DNA of 64,000 bases from Gelatoporia subvermispora B. Lineage: Eukaryota; Basidiomycota; Agaricomycetes; Polyporales; Gelatoporiaceae. The DNA is taken from contig KB445808.1 of the NCBI GenBank assembly GCA_000320605.2, positions 62,001 to 126,000 of the forward strand. Direction: 5' to 3'. Position 1 is the stretch's first letter; every line of letters starts with the position of its first letter. The notes beneath the pieces were generated by a model. That model searched no databases. It worked only from the letters and a program-made list of their open reading frames with translations, and was not told the origin of the DNA. The position numbers were made by a program, and so were the translations under genes. Below are positions 1 through 11,597 of this stretch, in pieces.

Positions 1-308
1 TGAACGGGAGCCATGTCCAACTTGCTGGCACCGATGGAGATACGGAGGCTGCCATGTCATCTACCGCGCCACCTGTCACTACATCGACGACGTTCCTCGA
101 GTCAGAGAAGGCGTCAATGGGTCAACCTCGCCTCGCACATATTCGTACCGACAGCGACTCAAACTACGCTTCAGGATCTACCCAATCCGAGATGACGTTG
201 ATCTCGCCTATTGTGCATGAAGATTCGGGCTTGAGAATTCCTCCTTCGGTTACTGAACTTCATCCAACCTCTATCGTCGAGCTTCCCCCTGCTTATACTG
301 CTGATTGA
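1..308 (+). CDS. C-terminal end of an unrecognised protein (partial)
   Basis: An open frame enters from the left edge and stops at 306-308. The last residues are Ser/Thr/Pro-rich and hydrophilic, read as a disordered tail and end in PPAYTAD; a PPxY-like proline motif of this kind is common at the cytoplasmic end of fungal membrane proteins, but no membrane segment lies in the visible part. The frame used is the one containing Met at 54, which is probably internal. Function cannot be assigned. It could be a chance ORF, but the length, composition and a stop just before an AT-richer gap favour a real 3' end. Confidence 0.4.
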   Translation, partial: NGSHVQLAGTDGDTEAAMSSTAPPVTTSTTFLESEKASMGQPRLAHIRTDSDSNYASGSTQSEMTLISPIVHEDSGLRIPPSVTELHPTSIVELPPAYTAD

Positions 309-451
309 TCGACTGCAAAACTTATAGCCTGCCTTTCATGATCATCCAACACTTCTGTCCCCTGCGATGACGAAACGAATCACTGTATGAAGAGCGACGT
401 TATATTACATTCATCTATACTTACATAGATTAGGTTCACCTTTTGTAGGCA

Positions 452-899
452 ATGTCTTTTTTTGATCTGCTCGTCGATTTCGCCGTGAACGATATTCTCC
501 ACCGTATTTACTGGCCACTGAAGCATTTGTCTCGATGCGAAGGCGAGAGATTGCGCAACGCTGAGGCTTTGTCGACTATTGCGTGTGCAGCAAAGTATGG
601 TCTGACTCCTTGGCTTCGTTGTAAGCACGAACGACTTCAATCCTGTCGTTGCTGGGCATTGCGCGTCAAGCATCCTACCCGGAGTATCGACAGCGCATAT
701 ACGTAAGTTACAGCAACTTTTGCTCTTGAATTTGTCGATGCAAAGGGTCTATGAAAACAATTGAGGGGGAATCTTCCGACGCAGATTGGGCAAGGCTCAG
801 GCGTCACACGGGATATATCCACCAGCTGTGAATGTGACCATCCAGCCGGCCTCCCCCACAATTACTTCTTCGTCATTCGCTCGTGTCAAGGAGAAGACA
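452..899 (+). pseudogene. Decayed F-box gene copy
   Basis: The first frame (Met 452) carries a NDILHRIYW segment matching DDILRHIFW at the start of the intact F-box gene downstream, followed by a comparable helix-rich stretch. A second block near 780-830 encodes DADWARLRRHTGYIHQL, matching DADWERFKQYAGYIREL at the start of exon 2 of the intact gene. A TGA follows immediately after the second block, with a one-base slip relative to the intact frame, and the LRR-like remainder is absent. The order and spacing mirror the neighbour, so this is best read as a truncated tandem duplicate. Confidence 0.6.
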
Positions 900-1274
900 G
901 TCGGCTTATAGATCAGACTAAGTGATGCAAGTCGCTTTCAAACGTTCGGGAAGACGAAGTGTAGCTAACAGATCTGTAAATGCGTTGTCCTTCACAAAGT
1001 GCAATACATGGACCATGCAGAAAGGTGTGCATTGGAACAGCATAACGGCGCCCGAGTGGGCGATAGGCATACAACCGTACAGTGGAGATTGCCTATTTAA
1101 GCGCTCGGATTGTGGCTCGGTAATTACTATTGCTGCCTCGATGGCGCTTGGCATCGAAATCGTTCGATACGTCGCCATCCAGTGGTCAATTTTCAAGGCT
1201 GAGAGCGTTTGATATCCATCTACATTCTCCTACGCGTAAAACATAAATTCGACAACCACAATAATTGCGAAACC
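900..1274. other. Gap without a recognised gene
   Basis: Only short overlapping frames on both strands with no protein-like composition. It contains the presumed promoter and 5' leader of the F-box gene that starts at 1275; no clear TATA box was picked out. Confidence 0.5.
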
Positions 1275-2909
1275 ATGCATCAAGCGCTCTCCACGGACGA
1301 CATTCTTCGCCATATTTTCTGGGCAGTGCTGCATTCGATGCCTGAAATCCAGAATTACTTGCGTTCTCCCCATCCCGATGTCATGTTGACACTGACGCGT
1401 GCAGCCCGTGTATGCAAGGGATGGTCTGAGCCCGCCCTAGCTCCGATGTGGGCGCGGATGAGTTCGCTGTTCCCTCTGCTGCGGATCCTGCCCAACTTTG
1501 GCACCCGGACTGAGAACGGAGAGCTTGTATACGTGGGTGGATAACATGCTCAACACTATAACTCCATACTCACGTGTCGACGTTCACCCGCTCAGATTAT
1601 CGAGGGTGAACATCTCAACGATGCAGACTGGGAAAGATTTAAGCAGTACGCTGGATACATCCGTGAACTGAATATCCTGCCGCTTGACTTGCAACATGCC
1701 GCCATACATTCCTCGACATTTGCATGCCTCATGAACAAGAGCGGAGATACTCCCATACTTCCCTGTCTTCAACTATTCACGTCTGAGGCGCTCGTGCCGC
1801 ACGTTTGCCGCATTGGATGGATGGCGCATACTCCGACGCTTCGCGAATTTGCGATTCTCAATCCGAACATAGAGTCAGCCGATCCAGAAACAGACCCACT
1901 GTGGTACTCCACCATGCTGAACTTTTTGATCGAGACAATGTCACAAGCTCCGATGATACAAACGCTGCGATTGGTCGGATTTCCGCGATCGATACTACAC
2001 CTTACCACCAAGTTGTCGTACCTTCGCGATATCCAACTTTACCCCGTTCTCACGCTTCCTGACCACAAAGCCTGCGACCTCTCGTTACTTCGACATTTGT
2101 CCCAGCTAGAGGATTTGACCCATTTAACGATCAGCCCCCGCTTCCATGCACCGCCGGATGTCACCGGCTTCTCCGGATTGGTGGAGTTACAGGTTGTCGT
2201 TTGCACACCCCTTGACGATATTGTCAATTTACTATGGGCAATCAAGTCGGATACCCTAAAGACTCTCAAAATCCATTTTACCGGCTATTTCACGTCCCGA
2301 GGTTCTCCACTTCTACCCGATCTCCCCTTATTAAGACGTCTCGAAATCAGACAAAGCATGACTTCCCTGGATGACGACCCAGATCTCCATCCCCGGGGCA
2401 TCGGCAGTCTCATACCTTTTTTCCGCATGTCCGCATTTGTGGAGGCTGTCCTCGTTTTCCCAAGTGATCCGCCTACGGTTATCACCGACAGCGAGGTCCG
2501 CGAGCTTGCAGAATCATGCAAAGAGACCGAGCGGCTCTGCTTGATGAGCGCTGGCTATCCCATCATGTCCATCAACGCGCTCGAGCACTTCGCCCGGTGC
2601 TGCCCAAAACTGGTCTCGTTGCAGGTCCCCATGAACCTCAACCTCGACGGATGCTACATATTCTCTCCCGCAGAAGTGAACTCCCACTCTGAATCCAAAT
2701 TACAGCAGCTACAATTCCTACCGATTGACTTCCATATACCGGGCGACATTATGTTTGTGCGGGAGAATCCAGCTGAAATCGGCCAATTCATCGACTCCGT
2801 CTTTCCATCCCTCGGCGCTCTCTCTATCGATGCGCCGAACTGCTTGCGCAAATTCTGGAAAATCGTCCAGACCACTCTCTCCGAGCTTCAGAGTGCGCGG
2901 CGCGGATAG
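1275..2909 (+). CDS. F-box domain protein with LRR-like C-terminal region
   Basis: Two exons, 1275-1526 and 1596-2909 (intron GTATAC...CTCAG, phase 0), give 521 residues. Residues 1-50 hold the F-box-like helix pattern (DDILRHIFW ... AARVCKGWSEPALAPMW) that in this family binds Skp1. The remainder has repeating leucine-rich segments with LxxLxxLxL spacing, the usual substrate-recognition half of large basidiomycete F-box families. Expected role: adaptor of an SCF ubiquitin ligase; the substrate is unknown. The start is the first Met of the F-box frame with AACC before the ATG. A degenerate copy lies directly upstream at 452-899. Confidence 0.8.
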
Positions 2910-3760
2910 TCGCCTGTGCTGTAAAACATCGAGTGGTTAATGCTTGTGACCACTGAACATTTCTTGACGTGCGTACACACACTTCGATCTCTTCGCCGAT
3001 TATTAACCTTCTCATTTCGCCCATCTGACCACAGCTCACCACGCGTCTCTATTCGTCGCATAACGCATCAGGTCTGCCAAATGGCATACCGTAGTGCCCG
3101 TCTCGTTGGTGAAAACCCTGTCTCGCGATCGTCCCACAAATACGATACCGGATCTGAGGTGCAGGGCATATACGCAGCTTTCTTCGCTATCTCTGTCCTT
3201 GTTCCTTTGTCTTGCTATCATTCATCGCATTTCTTGCCTTACATACCGAGCCTCATGGATATCAGATATATTACGATAACGGCCGAGCAACATGTCGTGA
3301 TGTACGCCTTCGTCAACGAATCCTTTTCTTGGAGCTGTCCCACACTTGTGGTAAATGTGATGCTCTCTCCTATCCGACTAGTCTGTGCGCCTCTCTGAGC
3401 GGAGAAACGAACAAACATTGCTTCGGACTCGCCTTGATCCTGTTGCCGCCGAATCCGCTTGTATGCGATGCCCAGCACTCAGGAGTCGAAATGTACCGTT
3501 GCGACACGAACCTTTCCGGACTATCCGATGTACGAGTGTACAAGTACAAGATGTTCAAAACAGATATCCAACGATGGTAACAACCCGCGAACCCTTTTTC
3601 TGACTTCATCGAAATCGTGCAACCATCCACACATGCCAATTCATTCTCCTCTATTATTCTTCTTATCGCTTCCAAGCCCTCCAGTCAGATACTTCAGCGC
3701 CGTCTTCCTCGCTGTCGTCCCGGTCTTAATTTCCTTCCTTCACGCGGCCGCACCAGACTC
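2910..3760. other. Gap between F-box gene and PSD-family gene
   Basis: Several overlapping frames of 60-150 codons exist on both strands but none shows domain motifs, leucine/charge periodicity or plausible splice continuity. It should hold the 3' ends of the two convergent flanking genes. Nothing else seen. Confidence 0.5.
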
Positions 3761-5704
3761 TTAGGGCTGACCCTGTCCCTCAACCATCGCCTGCGCATTC
3801 GTCCGTCCGATCGACCACCCGACCTGCAATTCATATCATCAGCATCGTCGCACCACCGCATCACCGAACACAGTCCCAGCACCCGTCATGCGCAACCTCT
3901 CTCCCAGCCGTCAACAAACTGCAAAACACGCAGACTCACCTTGACAAACGTCTCAATCGGCACCGCCGAGTTCTTCACCAGATCCGCATCAAACGTAATC
4001 GTGCCGCGCGGGAAGAGCGCGACGATGGTGCTCCCGCCGTACGCAAAGTAGCCCAGCTCGTCCCCGCGGCGCACGCGCGTGCCCAGTTGCGCGCCGCCCG
4101 TCCACCGGATGGAGCCGACCTGCGTGTAGGGCAGTGCGCGTCCAGTTGCGAGGTGAGGTCGAGAAGGGAGTCCAAATTACGTGAGGTGCAAGGGAGAGGT
4201 GAAGGACGTGACATAGAGGTCAGTATCGAGATAACGGCGAGAGCATGAACGGGATGGAGACGCACCAGCATTGCACCGACCGCCACGAACGCGACTTGCC
4301 GCCCGGACGCGGCGTGCGTCAAGTACAGCACCGAGCGGCGGTTCGCGGTGAAGACATCAAAGCCCGGCTCATTCACTGCTTGCGGGTTCACTGCAGGAAT
4401 CGAGTACGCATGCATGCGCTAGTCAGCTTCTCATCGCAGTGGAGGGGAGGAACGACAGGCAGCGAGTGTACGCACCGGTGTAATACTCCCCATCGATGTC
4501 TTTCACCTCGCCGATCGTTGCGTCGATCGGACTGTGGAAACGGTGGTAGTCCGCGGGCGCGAGCCTACAGGGTGGCATTCAGCACATATCGCTACACCGC
4601 GCAAAAAGTTGAATGGGCAAACATAAAGATCGCACCTGAAGATCGCGACACTAGACCCCTCGAACGCGCGCGCCTCCTCCGAGTCGGGCGCGACGCCGAG
4701 CAGCGTGGGCACCGAGAAGTTGTTGCCCTTGATCCTGCCGCCCAACACATGAGGCCAATCCTCTCGCGCCACTCGAGCATCGAACCACTCACCAGAACTG
4801 CTTCGCGAGATCCACAGTCGGGTACACCGTCAGCCTACAGTCCGCCGCGCTGCACACGCCCGTTGGGTCCTGCGCATCCGCAACCGGGCGCGCGCCGGGC
4901 TTCAATTTCCTAACAGCGGCCATATCGTCGTAAGTTGCTGTGAAAAGCGAGTGGGAGGAGCACAGGTGAGCGTACCTGTAGAAGAACTCGTTGAACGTGG
5001 CGTATTTGGAGAGATCGGGCTCGGCGAGCTCGTCTGTCGCGATGCTGTAGGTGGACACGAAGGAGGGGATGGACTTGGCCGAGTCGGGCGAGTCGTAGAT
5101 GTGGCCTTCCTGTGTTTGTTGCGAGGGGAAAGAGGAAAGAGGTAAGAGTGGTATGTCGTGGACAAAGGGTGACGAGGAAAGGAAGAGTAACGGGTCGTAA
5201 GTACTGACTCTAGATGAATAGATGAATCGGGCGGGGCGAACGTACCCGGACGGAGAGCTCCTTCAGGACAGACTCGACCGACTTTTCGTGCAAGAGCTTC
5301 TCTTGATATCCTCCCCAGAAAAGCAGATGCATCCCCAGCCTGCGCAAACCTCATCAGCATTCATCTCTATTCCTCCTCCCCTCGTCTACGCACCTCGTCG
5401 CCAGGGGCATGCTTTCAAAGAAGCGCTGGTCGCTCCCGCGTAGCGCGACGTAGTTCCCAACATGGTGCGCGGCGGCGAGCTTCTCGAGGCCGGGAACGAG
5501 AGCGGCGACGCGCGGGAGGTGCGGGAGGGCGTGCCACGGCGCATGGATCGAGTTGCGCACGTCTTTTTCCACGCGCGAGTGCTCGACGAGTGCGCTCAGC
5601 ATCGAGGCGACCGCGCCCGGGTTGCGCGAGCCTTCGGGGAGGTGCTCCGGGCGCACCGGCTCGACGGGCTTCGACGCGGCGGTCTCCTGGTCGATTGTCG
5701 ACAT
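3761..5704 (-). CDS. Phosphatidylserine decarboxylase-family protein
   Basis: Nine exons: 5394-5704, 5246-5339, 4976-5109, 4793-4909, 4636-4734, 4476-4564, 4266-4390, 3940-4119, 3761-3823; all junctions keep frame and give 403 residues. The family makes phosphatidylethanolamine or decarboxylates related amino acids using a pyruvoyl group formed by self-cleavage. Visible features are the YHRFHSP block (about 258-264), the GSIRW segment (325-329) and GGST at 351-354, the self-processing motif where cleavage precedes Ser. There is no mitochondrial presequence, transmembrane segment or C2 domain, so it resembles the short soluble fungal branch rather than mitochondrial Psd1 or C2-containing Psd2. 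Members of that branch include tryptophan decarboxylases of the PsiD type, so the substrate is open. Confidence 0.85.
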
Positions 5705-6981
5705 TGCGATAGTCGGGTACGTAAGTAGTTATGAAGAGATGTGTCTCTGCTCGGGAGGGGTATCGGTTGTGAGTATTGCAAAGGGCGGAGGGCGAGGTCG
5801 GTTATATATAACACGGCGGTAACTGCAGTGATGCAAAGTAACCCTAACCCGATCCAGGGGTTGTGCTATATTCAGCGCAATTTGATTACGACCGTGCCTG
5901 CTCCTTGGAGTCACCGTCAGACAACACCAGCTCACCGTCCCACTGGTCTCATGATAACTGCCAGGGTTTACAAAGCATCACCCACTTCTATTCCCTGTCG
6001 ATATCTGCGTACCACATTTGCACAGGTGCGGACCTGTTTACTGACATTTTCGATACATTACCAGACAGAAACAGAGAATACGCCCGAGGGGGACCTCTCG
6101 TGCGGTCTGAGCAGGCCAACGGATGCAGGCGGAGACGGTTTAATCAGTCATCAGCACAAAATAGAACAATTCACGAGGCCTTATATGGCCTTGTAAGAGC
6201 GAAAATGGAGGCCAGGCGCGTAAGGTGACGTCAGGATTCATAATCCAACTTGAACTAACATGTGAGTCCAGAACTCTTAACTCTGGTAACCACTAATGCT
6301 TCGCAAGAGAGCCCAGCAGTATGACCTATGTCAACCACGCGTTACGCATTAAGTTTATCAAGTACATAACCATTCGCGGTGCATGTGAGCTTATAAAGCA
6401 AGCATATCCTTTAGCAAGTACGGCCTGGACTCTGGATGGCCGCACACGTGAAGGATTGTGGAGAGTGTACAGCCATATAGGCATACAGCACGTCTTCACA
6501 GGCCTTCCCGCGTCTTCTTCAACAGATCCATGGTCCGTTGTGCCTAGAGGATGGGAACGTACTCGACGCGGCAAGATCTTGGTGGACGCAGTCCTTCACA
6601 ATCCAGCGTTGTGGAGCGCGTGGTGAGCCAAGAAACGGTCCGAATTAGTTCTTGCATGTCCACCGCCAACGAGGCGCTTCCTGTGGTGGAGAGGCGGCAA
6701 CCAGTACGGGTGAACTTGCGGTTTGTAGCACGGCACAAGACCGACGATCGTTTGAGAGTATACCATGTGTTCACCCCAAAAAGCACACCGCGCTCAGCAT
6801 GGAAAAATAGAGGTAGTAGGAGATCGCGGTGCAAGCGAATGTCCGAGGAGTTTGCAAATCTGAGTCTTCAGAAACTCTTTTACAGCAGATGTAGTACTCC
6901 GCCGACGCCGCTTTTCAGGCTCTGAACGGGAGCTAGTCCGTCTGCGCGCAAGATTGAGTTGCATATATTGAAAGCGCAGAT
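5705..6981. other. Gap upstream of the PSD-family gene
   Basis: Contains the presumed PSD-family promoter, with a palindromic TATATA stretch around 5803-5810 about 100 bp from the start codon. Frames of about 70-150 codons on both strands lack recognisable features. The AT/GC texture is ordinary. Confidence 0.45.
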
Positions 6982-7156
6982 CTAGAACAAGCGACGAAGT
7001 CGCTGTCAACACCTCAGACGGTCACGTAAGTCTGATCATATTAAGTACCTAGAACAAGCGACGAAGTCGCTGTCAACACTGAGATACAGTTAGTCCTGAT
7101 GTATGTACTTGTACCGAAATATAGTACTCACCCTCAGACGGTCACGTAAGTCTGAG
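6982..7156. repeat. Two interleaved palindromic direct-repeat pairs
   Basis: Repeat A (31 nt) occurs identically at 6982-7012 and 7049-7079; its core AGCGAC-GAA-GTCGCT is an inverted repeat. Repeat B (24-25 nt) occurs at 7012-7035 and 7132-7156; its outer arms CTCAGAC / GTCTGAG are complementary in the second copy, with one mismatch at the end of the first. The order is A-B-A-B within 175 bp, with copy 1 of A and B abutting. No open frame crosses the block. It looks like a duplicated composite of two small palindromes, possibly an end of an eroded transposon. Confidence 0.85.
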
Positions 7157-7477
7157 GGCTTCCACACACGAAAACGAAAGACAAGAGAAATCGAGACATT
7201 ACATAAGAACTGTATAGTACGAACGGAAGTATCGTATGTTGGATCGGAAAACACTGACATATCGGGCGGGTTGCCTCATAAGGAAACAGCGCGCCGCCAC
7301 CGATGCGCCATTGCGCGCCATGGTGCGGACGCTCTTGAAATCCAACAGCATACACACTCTTTTCGTGTGTTGAGGCAATCCTCAAGTGAAACTAACATCA
7401 TGACAGCCCACTTCGGACGCCTTCAAATACTCCTCGTGCATATGTGTAAAATAAAAACAGTCAATGAGGAAATCAAC

Positions 7478-7560
7478 TGGACATGTCCGGGATCGAACCG
7501 GACCCCTCTCGCAAGTTGCAAATGCTAAGCGAGCGTGATAACCAACTACACCACATGCCC
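7478..7560 (-). tRNA. tRNA-Ala (AGC) with 9-nt intron
   Basis: The reverse strand folds as a tRNA: acceptor GGGCATG / CATGTCC plus discriminator A at 7478, anticodon stem CTCGC/GCGAG, T stem TCCGG/CCGGA with loop TTCGATC. The anticodon loop reads TTAGCA then an intron TTTGCAACT then T, so the anticodon is AGC and the intron sits one base 3' of it, the canonical nuclear position. A T5 run lies just downstream on the transcribed strand as a Pol III terminator. Confidence 0.93.
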
Positions 7561-7581
7561 ATCACAAGTAATTTGAAAGAG

Positions 7582-7588
7582 TATAAAT
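7582..7588 (+). promoter_or_regulatory. TATA box of the PL14-like lyase gene
   Basis: TATAAAT lies 59 bp before the start codon at 7647, a usual distance for a short fungal leader. It is also only 22 bp from the 5' end of the divergent tRNA-Ala gene. Confidence 0.5.
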
Positions 7589-7646
7589 ACATCGTGAGCA
7601 CCCGCAGTGCATCCCAAGGACCTGTTCCAGCCTCCGCCCGCAGATC

Positions 7647-9215
7647 ATGCCTGCTCCCAACGCCTCCCTCACCCTTTCCCCTCTCCTCCCCATCAGCCTC
7701 GCACGCATCTCCACCGGATTTACCACTGCCTCCTCTCTAACACACGCCCGCATCGCGCATGTCGCGCTCGACGACTCCGCGCTCGGCGTGCACAAAGTGT
7801 GGAAGGGCGCCCGTCTGACGCATTCTCCCGCGCCCTCCCCGCCCTCGCAGTCCGCATCAGGTAGGGCGGATTCCGTATGGCAGGCGACTTACCCCAAGGG
7901 CTCGCTCAACCCGGGAAACAAGACTGCCCCACCGGGCGGCGCGTCGTTCTACCTCTCGGGCCCACCCGCGTTCAAGAAGGCGCTTCAAGGCGCGGCGGCG
8001 CGCCCGGAGGAGGTGCAGGAGGTCGTCATGGCGTACGAGGTCATGTTCGAGGACGGCTGGGACTGGGTGCTTGGGGGAAAGCTTCCTGGCATGTGTGAGT
8101 AGGTCGAACTCGATATATGCGCTTGGATGGGTACATCCGCAGTTGCGCCGCTTGATATGATATATCGTGCTCTTGCTATCTCTGTGCACGGTACCTCGCT
8201 CTCGTCTCAACTCTCGTTTTCTCCTAGTCACCTGATCCGTCTAAACATGAATGAAGCTGACAATGTGCGGGCACAGATGGCGGCTCGGGCGACTCTGCCT
8301 ACGGCTGCTCGGGCGGGCGGCAGGATGATCGCTGTCGCTGCTTCAACTTCCGGCTCATGTGGCGGTATGTCCCCGCTTCCTCCTCACCCTCATCACCATC
8401 TCTGCCGTCTAACTCATGATCACCAACTCACCTTAACCCTGCCCAGCCAACAAGGCGACCTCGAAGTGTACGCCTACACGCCGCCGCTCCCTGCGAACCT
8501 CGAGGTACTGCTCGCCGTCCCGCCGAAGAGCATCGAGCACTCGGACTACGGCGTTTCCGTCGGGCGTGGCGCGGCACGGTTCAAGGCGGGCAAGTGGCAC
8601 GTCGTGTCCGAGCGCGTAAAGATCGGGCGGGTCGGGCGCGCGGAGGGTGAGTTGGTTTCTCGGTTCTCAGTTCACGGCTCTCTTTCCTCGGCGTCCCGCG
8701 CCTTTACGATGGGGCGAACGAGGGAGTTGAATACCGAGCACTGATTGGGTTCGCAGGTGAGATCGAGCTGTACATCGATGGGAAATCTGTGTTGTGCGCG
8801 AAGAAGCTGGTGCTACGCACGCCCGAGGGACACGACGGGCGCGTGCAGGGGATGCATTTCTCGACGTTCTTCGGAGGTGGGTGCTTCGCCCCTCTCGTAC
8901 TCCCCCCTGCTCCTCTAGCACGAACTCTTCGGCACTACTTATGCGCTCGCTCCTGTCACATGCTGCTATGTCATGTATGCACCACGTACAGGCAGCAGGA
9001 TCCGAGCTCGCGCATATCCAGGATCTCGCCTGTGCGCACCATGCCCCAAACACGAACATTGCTGACTCTTCTCCGCGCCTGCAGGAAACGCCCCCGAGTG
9101 GGCCCCGCAGAAGGACCAGCGCGCGTGGTTCGCGAGCATCACCGGCGCCGTGCTCCGTCCCGAGTCATCCGACGAGCCCGATGACGACGGAGTGCCCGCA
9201 AGGGCCGAGCTATAG
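7647..9215 (+). CDS. Polysaccharide lyase family 14-like protein
   Basis: Five exons, 7647-8094, 8277-8364, 8447-8646, 8757-8876 and 9085-9215, keep frame and give 328 residues. The jelly-roll fold signature of PL14-type glucuronan/alginate lyases common in basidiomycetes is visible: WQATYPKGSLNP, the VMAYEVMFEDGWDWVLGGKLPG strand pair, GCSGGRQ, the RLMWR strand, HFSTFFGG near the end. Expected activity is beta-elimination of uronic-acid polymers. No classical signal peptide is evident at the chosen Met, so secretion is uncertain; a slightly different start is possible. The acidic C-terminus (SSDEPDDDG) is probably disordered. Confidence 0.85.
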
Positions 9216-10027
9216 CGCCTCTTTGGGTACAGTTGGGTTTTCACGTACTATGGTGAGTCTGCGAACTTCGTACCGGGATAGAGCAGGCGTGGGTGTTGTG
9301 ATGCGAAGCATAGTCATATACAGTTATCCATCTCATGACAACACATGAATTATGACCGATCCGACCCTGGTCATGTATATAAGATGTGCTTGATCGTGAC
9401 CTGTAAACCTGTCTTGCTCACACGAATTGCAGAGGGAAGCAAGGAAGCCGTAGTTGAGATTGTCATGAGCGGCGCACGATATTGTTTCTTGAGGTATCGT
9501 CGCTAGGATCGGATGAGGACGGAAGGATGTACAATGCATGTATGTATATAGGTCAGTGCTTCCGAATGCAGTCCAGCTAGCTATCTTCATCTTTCCATAT
9601 AGATTGGATGCTGCTCGATGTTACGTTGGCGATCATGCAATAATTCGAGCAGCATGAGGTAGGTAGGATGCGACTCCGCGTCCCCTTGGTATCGCCGTAC
9701 ACGTGAGTACTAGCTATTCTCAACATTGAGTACATTAAGGGATTGAGAAAATGTAGCGAGAGGAGACTATGCGAAAACAAGCTTAAACACCAGTGTATGT
9801 GCGACATGCAGATCGTCAATGTGCTTGAAGAAGCATGAAGTGGACTGTACCTACTGCAACAGTTCACTTGTCGTAGCGGGTCAGGCGCAAGTGGGACGAA
9901 TTTCACGATGTGGTCGGTGCGGAAGCACTATCCTTCGCGAGCCCGCCTCTTTCGTGGTCTTTCCATCTCACGTCCAGTTTCACATCCTTCCGATCATGAT
10001 CATCGTCATCTCGCAAGACGCCCCGCC
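9216..10027. other. Gap after the PL14-like gene
   Basis: Ordinary sequence containing 3' ends of two convergent genes. The frames seen here are unstructured shadows; no RNA gene or repeat recognised. Confidence 0.45.
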
Positions 10028-11166
10028 TCATCCTTCCTCGCCGGTCTCGCCATCGTCCACGATAACCACGTACCGCTTCGGCACAAGCCCCGGTGGGCCT
10101 TCTGCCAGGCGGACGAGCTGCATGTCCAGGGGCGCCGGCGGGCGCACCCGTGCACGGAGCGTGCGTCTAGGCTTTCTCTCCACCTCCTCTCGCCTTGTGC
10201 CAACCTTCTTCGTCGAAATCTGGATAGGCAGCCCTGGCGGGTATCGTGGCGAGTTATCAAACGCCGGCGCGCGATGCGCTACTTCTGAGGGCGCGTATGG
10301 TGGAACTGCTTGGCTGGGAAGGGCATCGCGGGCCGGCAAGTGTGCAGCGGCGGGCGTGCGGCGGGCGTCGGGGAGAGTGGTGGGCAAGCGGACTTCCGTG
10401 CTCATCACTTCCCGGCCTTTCGCCATACTCTTCTGCGCATTCAGGCCCGTCCGCACGTGCGTCGACCAGCGCGCCAGGCGTGACGTGTTTCGCTCTGACC
10501 AGTCGGTCGCCGGGGCCTGCTGTGCTGTGTCTAGAGCGGGGCACAGCAATGACGATTGAGAGTGTGAGGCCGTGGAGAGGAGCTGGGGGATGGTAGAGGT
10601 CCATTCGCTCTCTGTACTGGACCGCTCGCTGTGGGTGGGTGCGCCGGGGAGTGGCTTTGTCTTGGCAAGCCACACCCAGGATGCGCGAGGGCGTGCCGCC
10701 GGTTGACGCCAGCAGCCCTGGGGGAGGAGAGGCCCCGGGGCCCACGGTTCTAGGAACCCGGGTCGAGTCGGGCACGTCAAGTCTTGCGTCCAGGTTATGC
10801 CGAGGAGCATGCCCTGGGCGTAAGATTGCTGCTGTAGCGCTCGTGTGAGTCCATGTTCCAGTTCATCGCGGCCTCGAGAACACTTACCCTGACTTCGCCC
10901 CTTGACGCGTCGAGGATGCACACGGAGCCGTTCGTAGTGCTCGGCGTGTCTGGCGGGCCGTCGGGGACCGGGAGACGCGAGTGGCCCGCGCGTCGAGCTG
11001 CGAATGGCTCCGGCGACTCAGCATACTTGCCCACCACAACACCTGCGTAGCTCCGCCGCGGTGTGGGTGCTGCTGATGTTGTGTTCTGCATCTGGCCTTG
11101 CGCGTGTCGGGTACCTGGTGCAGTGGCGGTACAATGCGACAAACGAGCAGTGTTGGTACGTTGCAT
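10028..11166 (-). CDS. Unrecognised Pro/Ser/Arg-rich protein
   Basis: Two exons, 10888-11166 and 10028-10831 (donor GTAAGT, acceptor CTACAG), give about 360 residues. The exon 1 frame contains RRSYAGVVVGKY; exon 2 ends with a basic segment (REEVERKPRRTLRARVRPP) and an acidic tail GETGEEG. Low complexity and lack of hydrophobic core suggest a mostly disordered protein. A competing open frame exists through part of exon 2 (10257-10775), so the frame choice rests on the splice continuity and the protein-like C-terminus. No function can be proposed. Confidence 0.45.
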
Positions 11167-11597
11167 GTTTCAAGCGAAATTAGGGCAGGCACAATGGGTT
11201 CGCAAAGTTGATAGCGTGACAGAAATGCAAGTGGATCGCTACGCGACACAGCGATGAAGACGGTTTGAGTGAAGGGGGCGAAGACAAGATAGCGCGGCTT
11301 ATATTCGTACGGCAGGGCAGGTGGCCCGGGAAACACGCGATTCGGAGTGGCACCAAGGTCCAGGCGCTTCCATTGTTCTGCTCCTGCTGGGGCCACAGTA
11401 CTTCTCGCAGTGGACTACACACTTGATCTTTGCTCAATCTAACGAGTTCTTAACGCCTATACGCCAATGGATTGTGCTCATGTCAATCTAAATTCAATAC
11501 GGTTGTACAGGGTTGCATTTCGTTCGCTCGTAACTCTCTTGGGAGTCAATCACCGCATCGCCACGCTATATAGTCCATGTGACCTCAACCATACATT
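11167..11597. other. Gap before the second tRNA-Ala gene
   Basis: Presumed promoter region of the minus-strand unknown gene and 5' flank of the tRNA. No further gene seen. Confidence 0.4.

Noticed and set aside
5836..5852. Telomere-like AACCCTAACCC near a gene end
   Set aside because: Only about two units, no array and genes on both sides; chance or a minor interstitial motif.
10257..10775. Alternative 172-codon minus-strand frame overlapping the Pro/Ser-rich gene
   Set aside because: GC-rich sequence leaves several frames open; the frame linked to exon 1 by good splice sites and ending in a charged tail was preferred.
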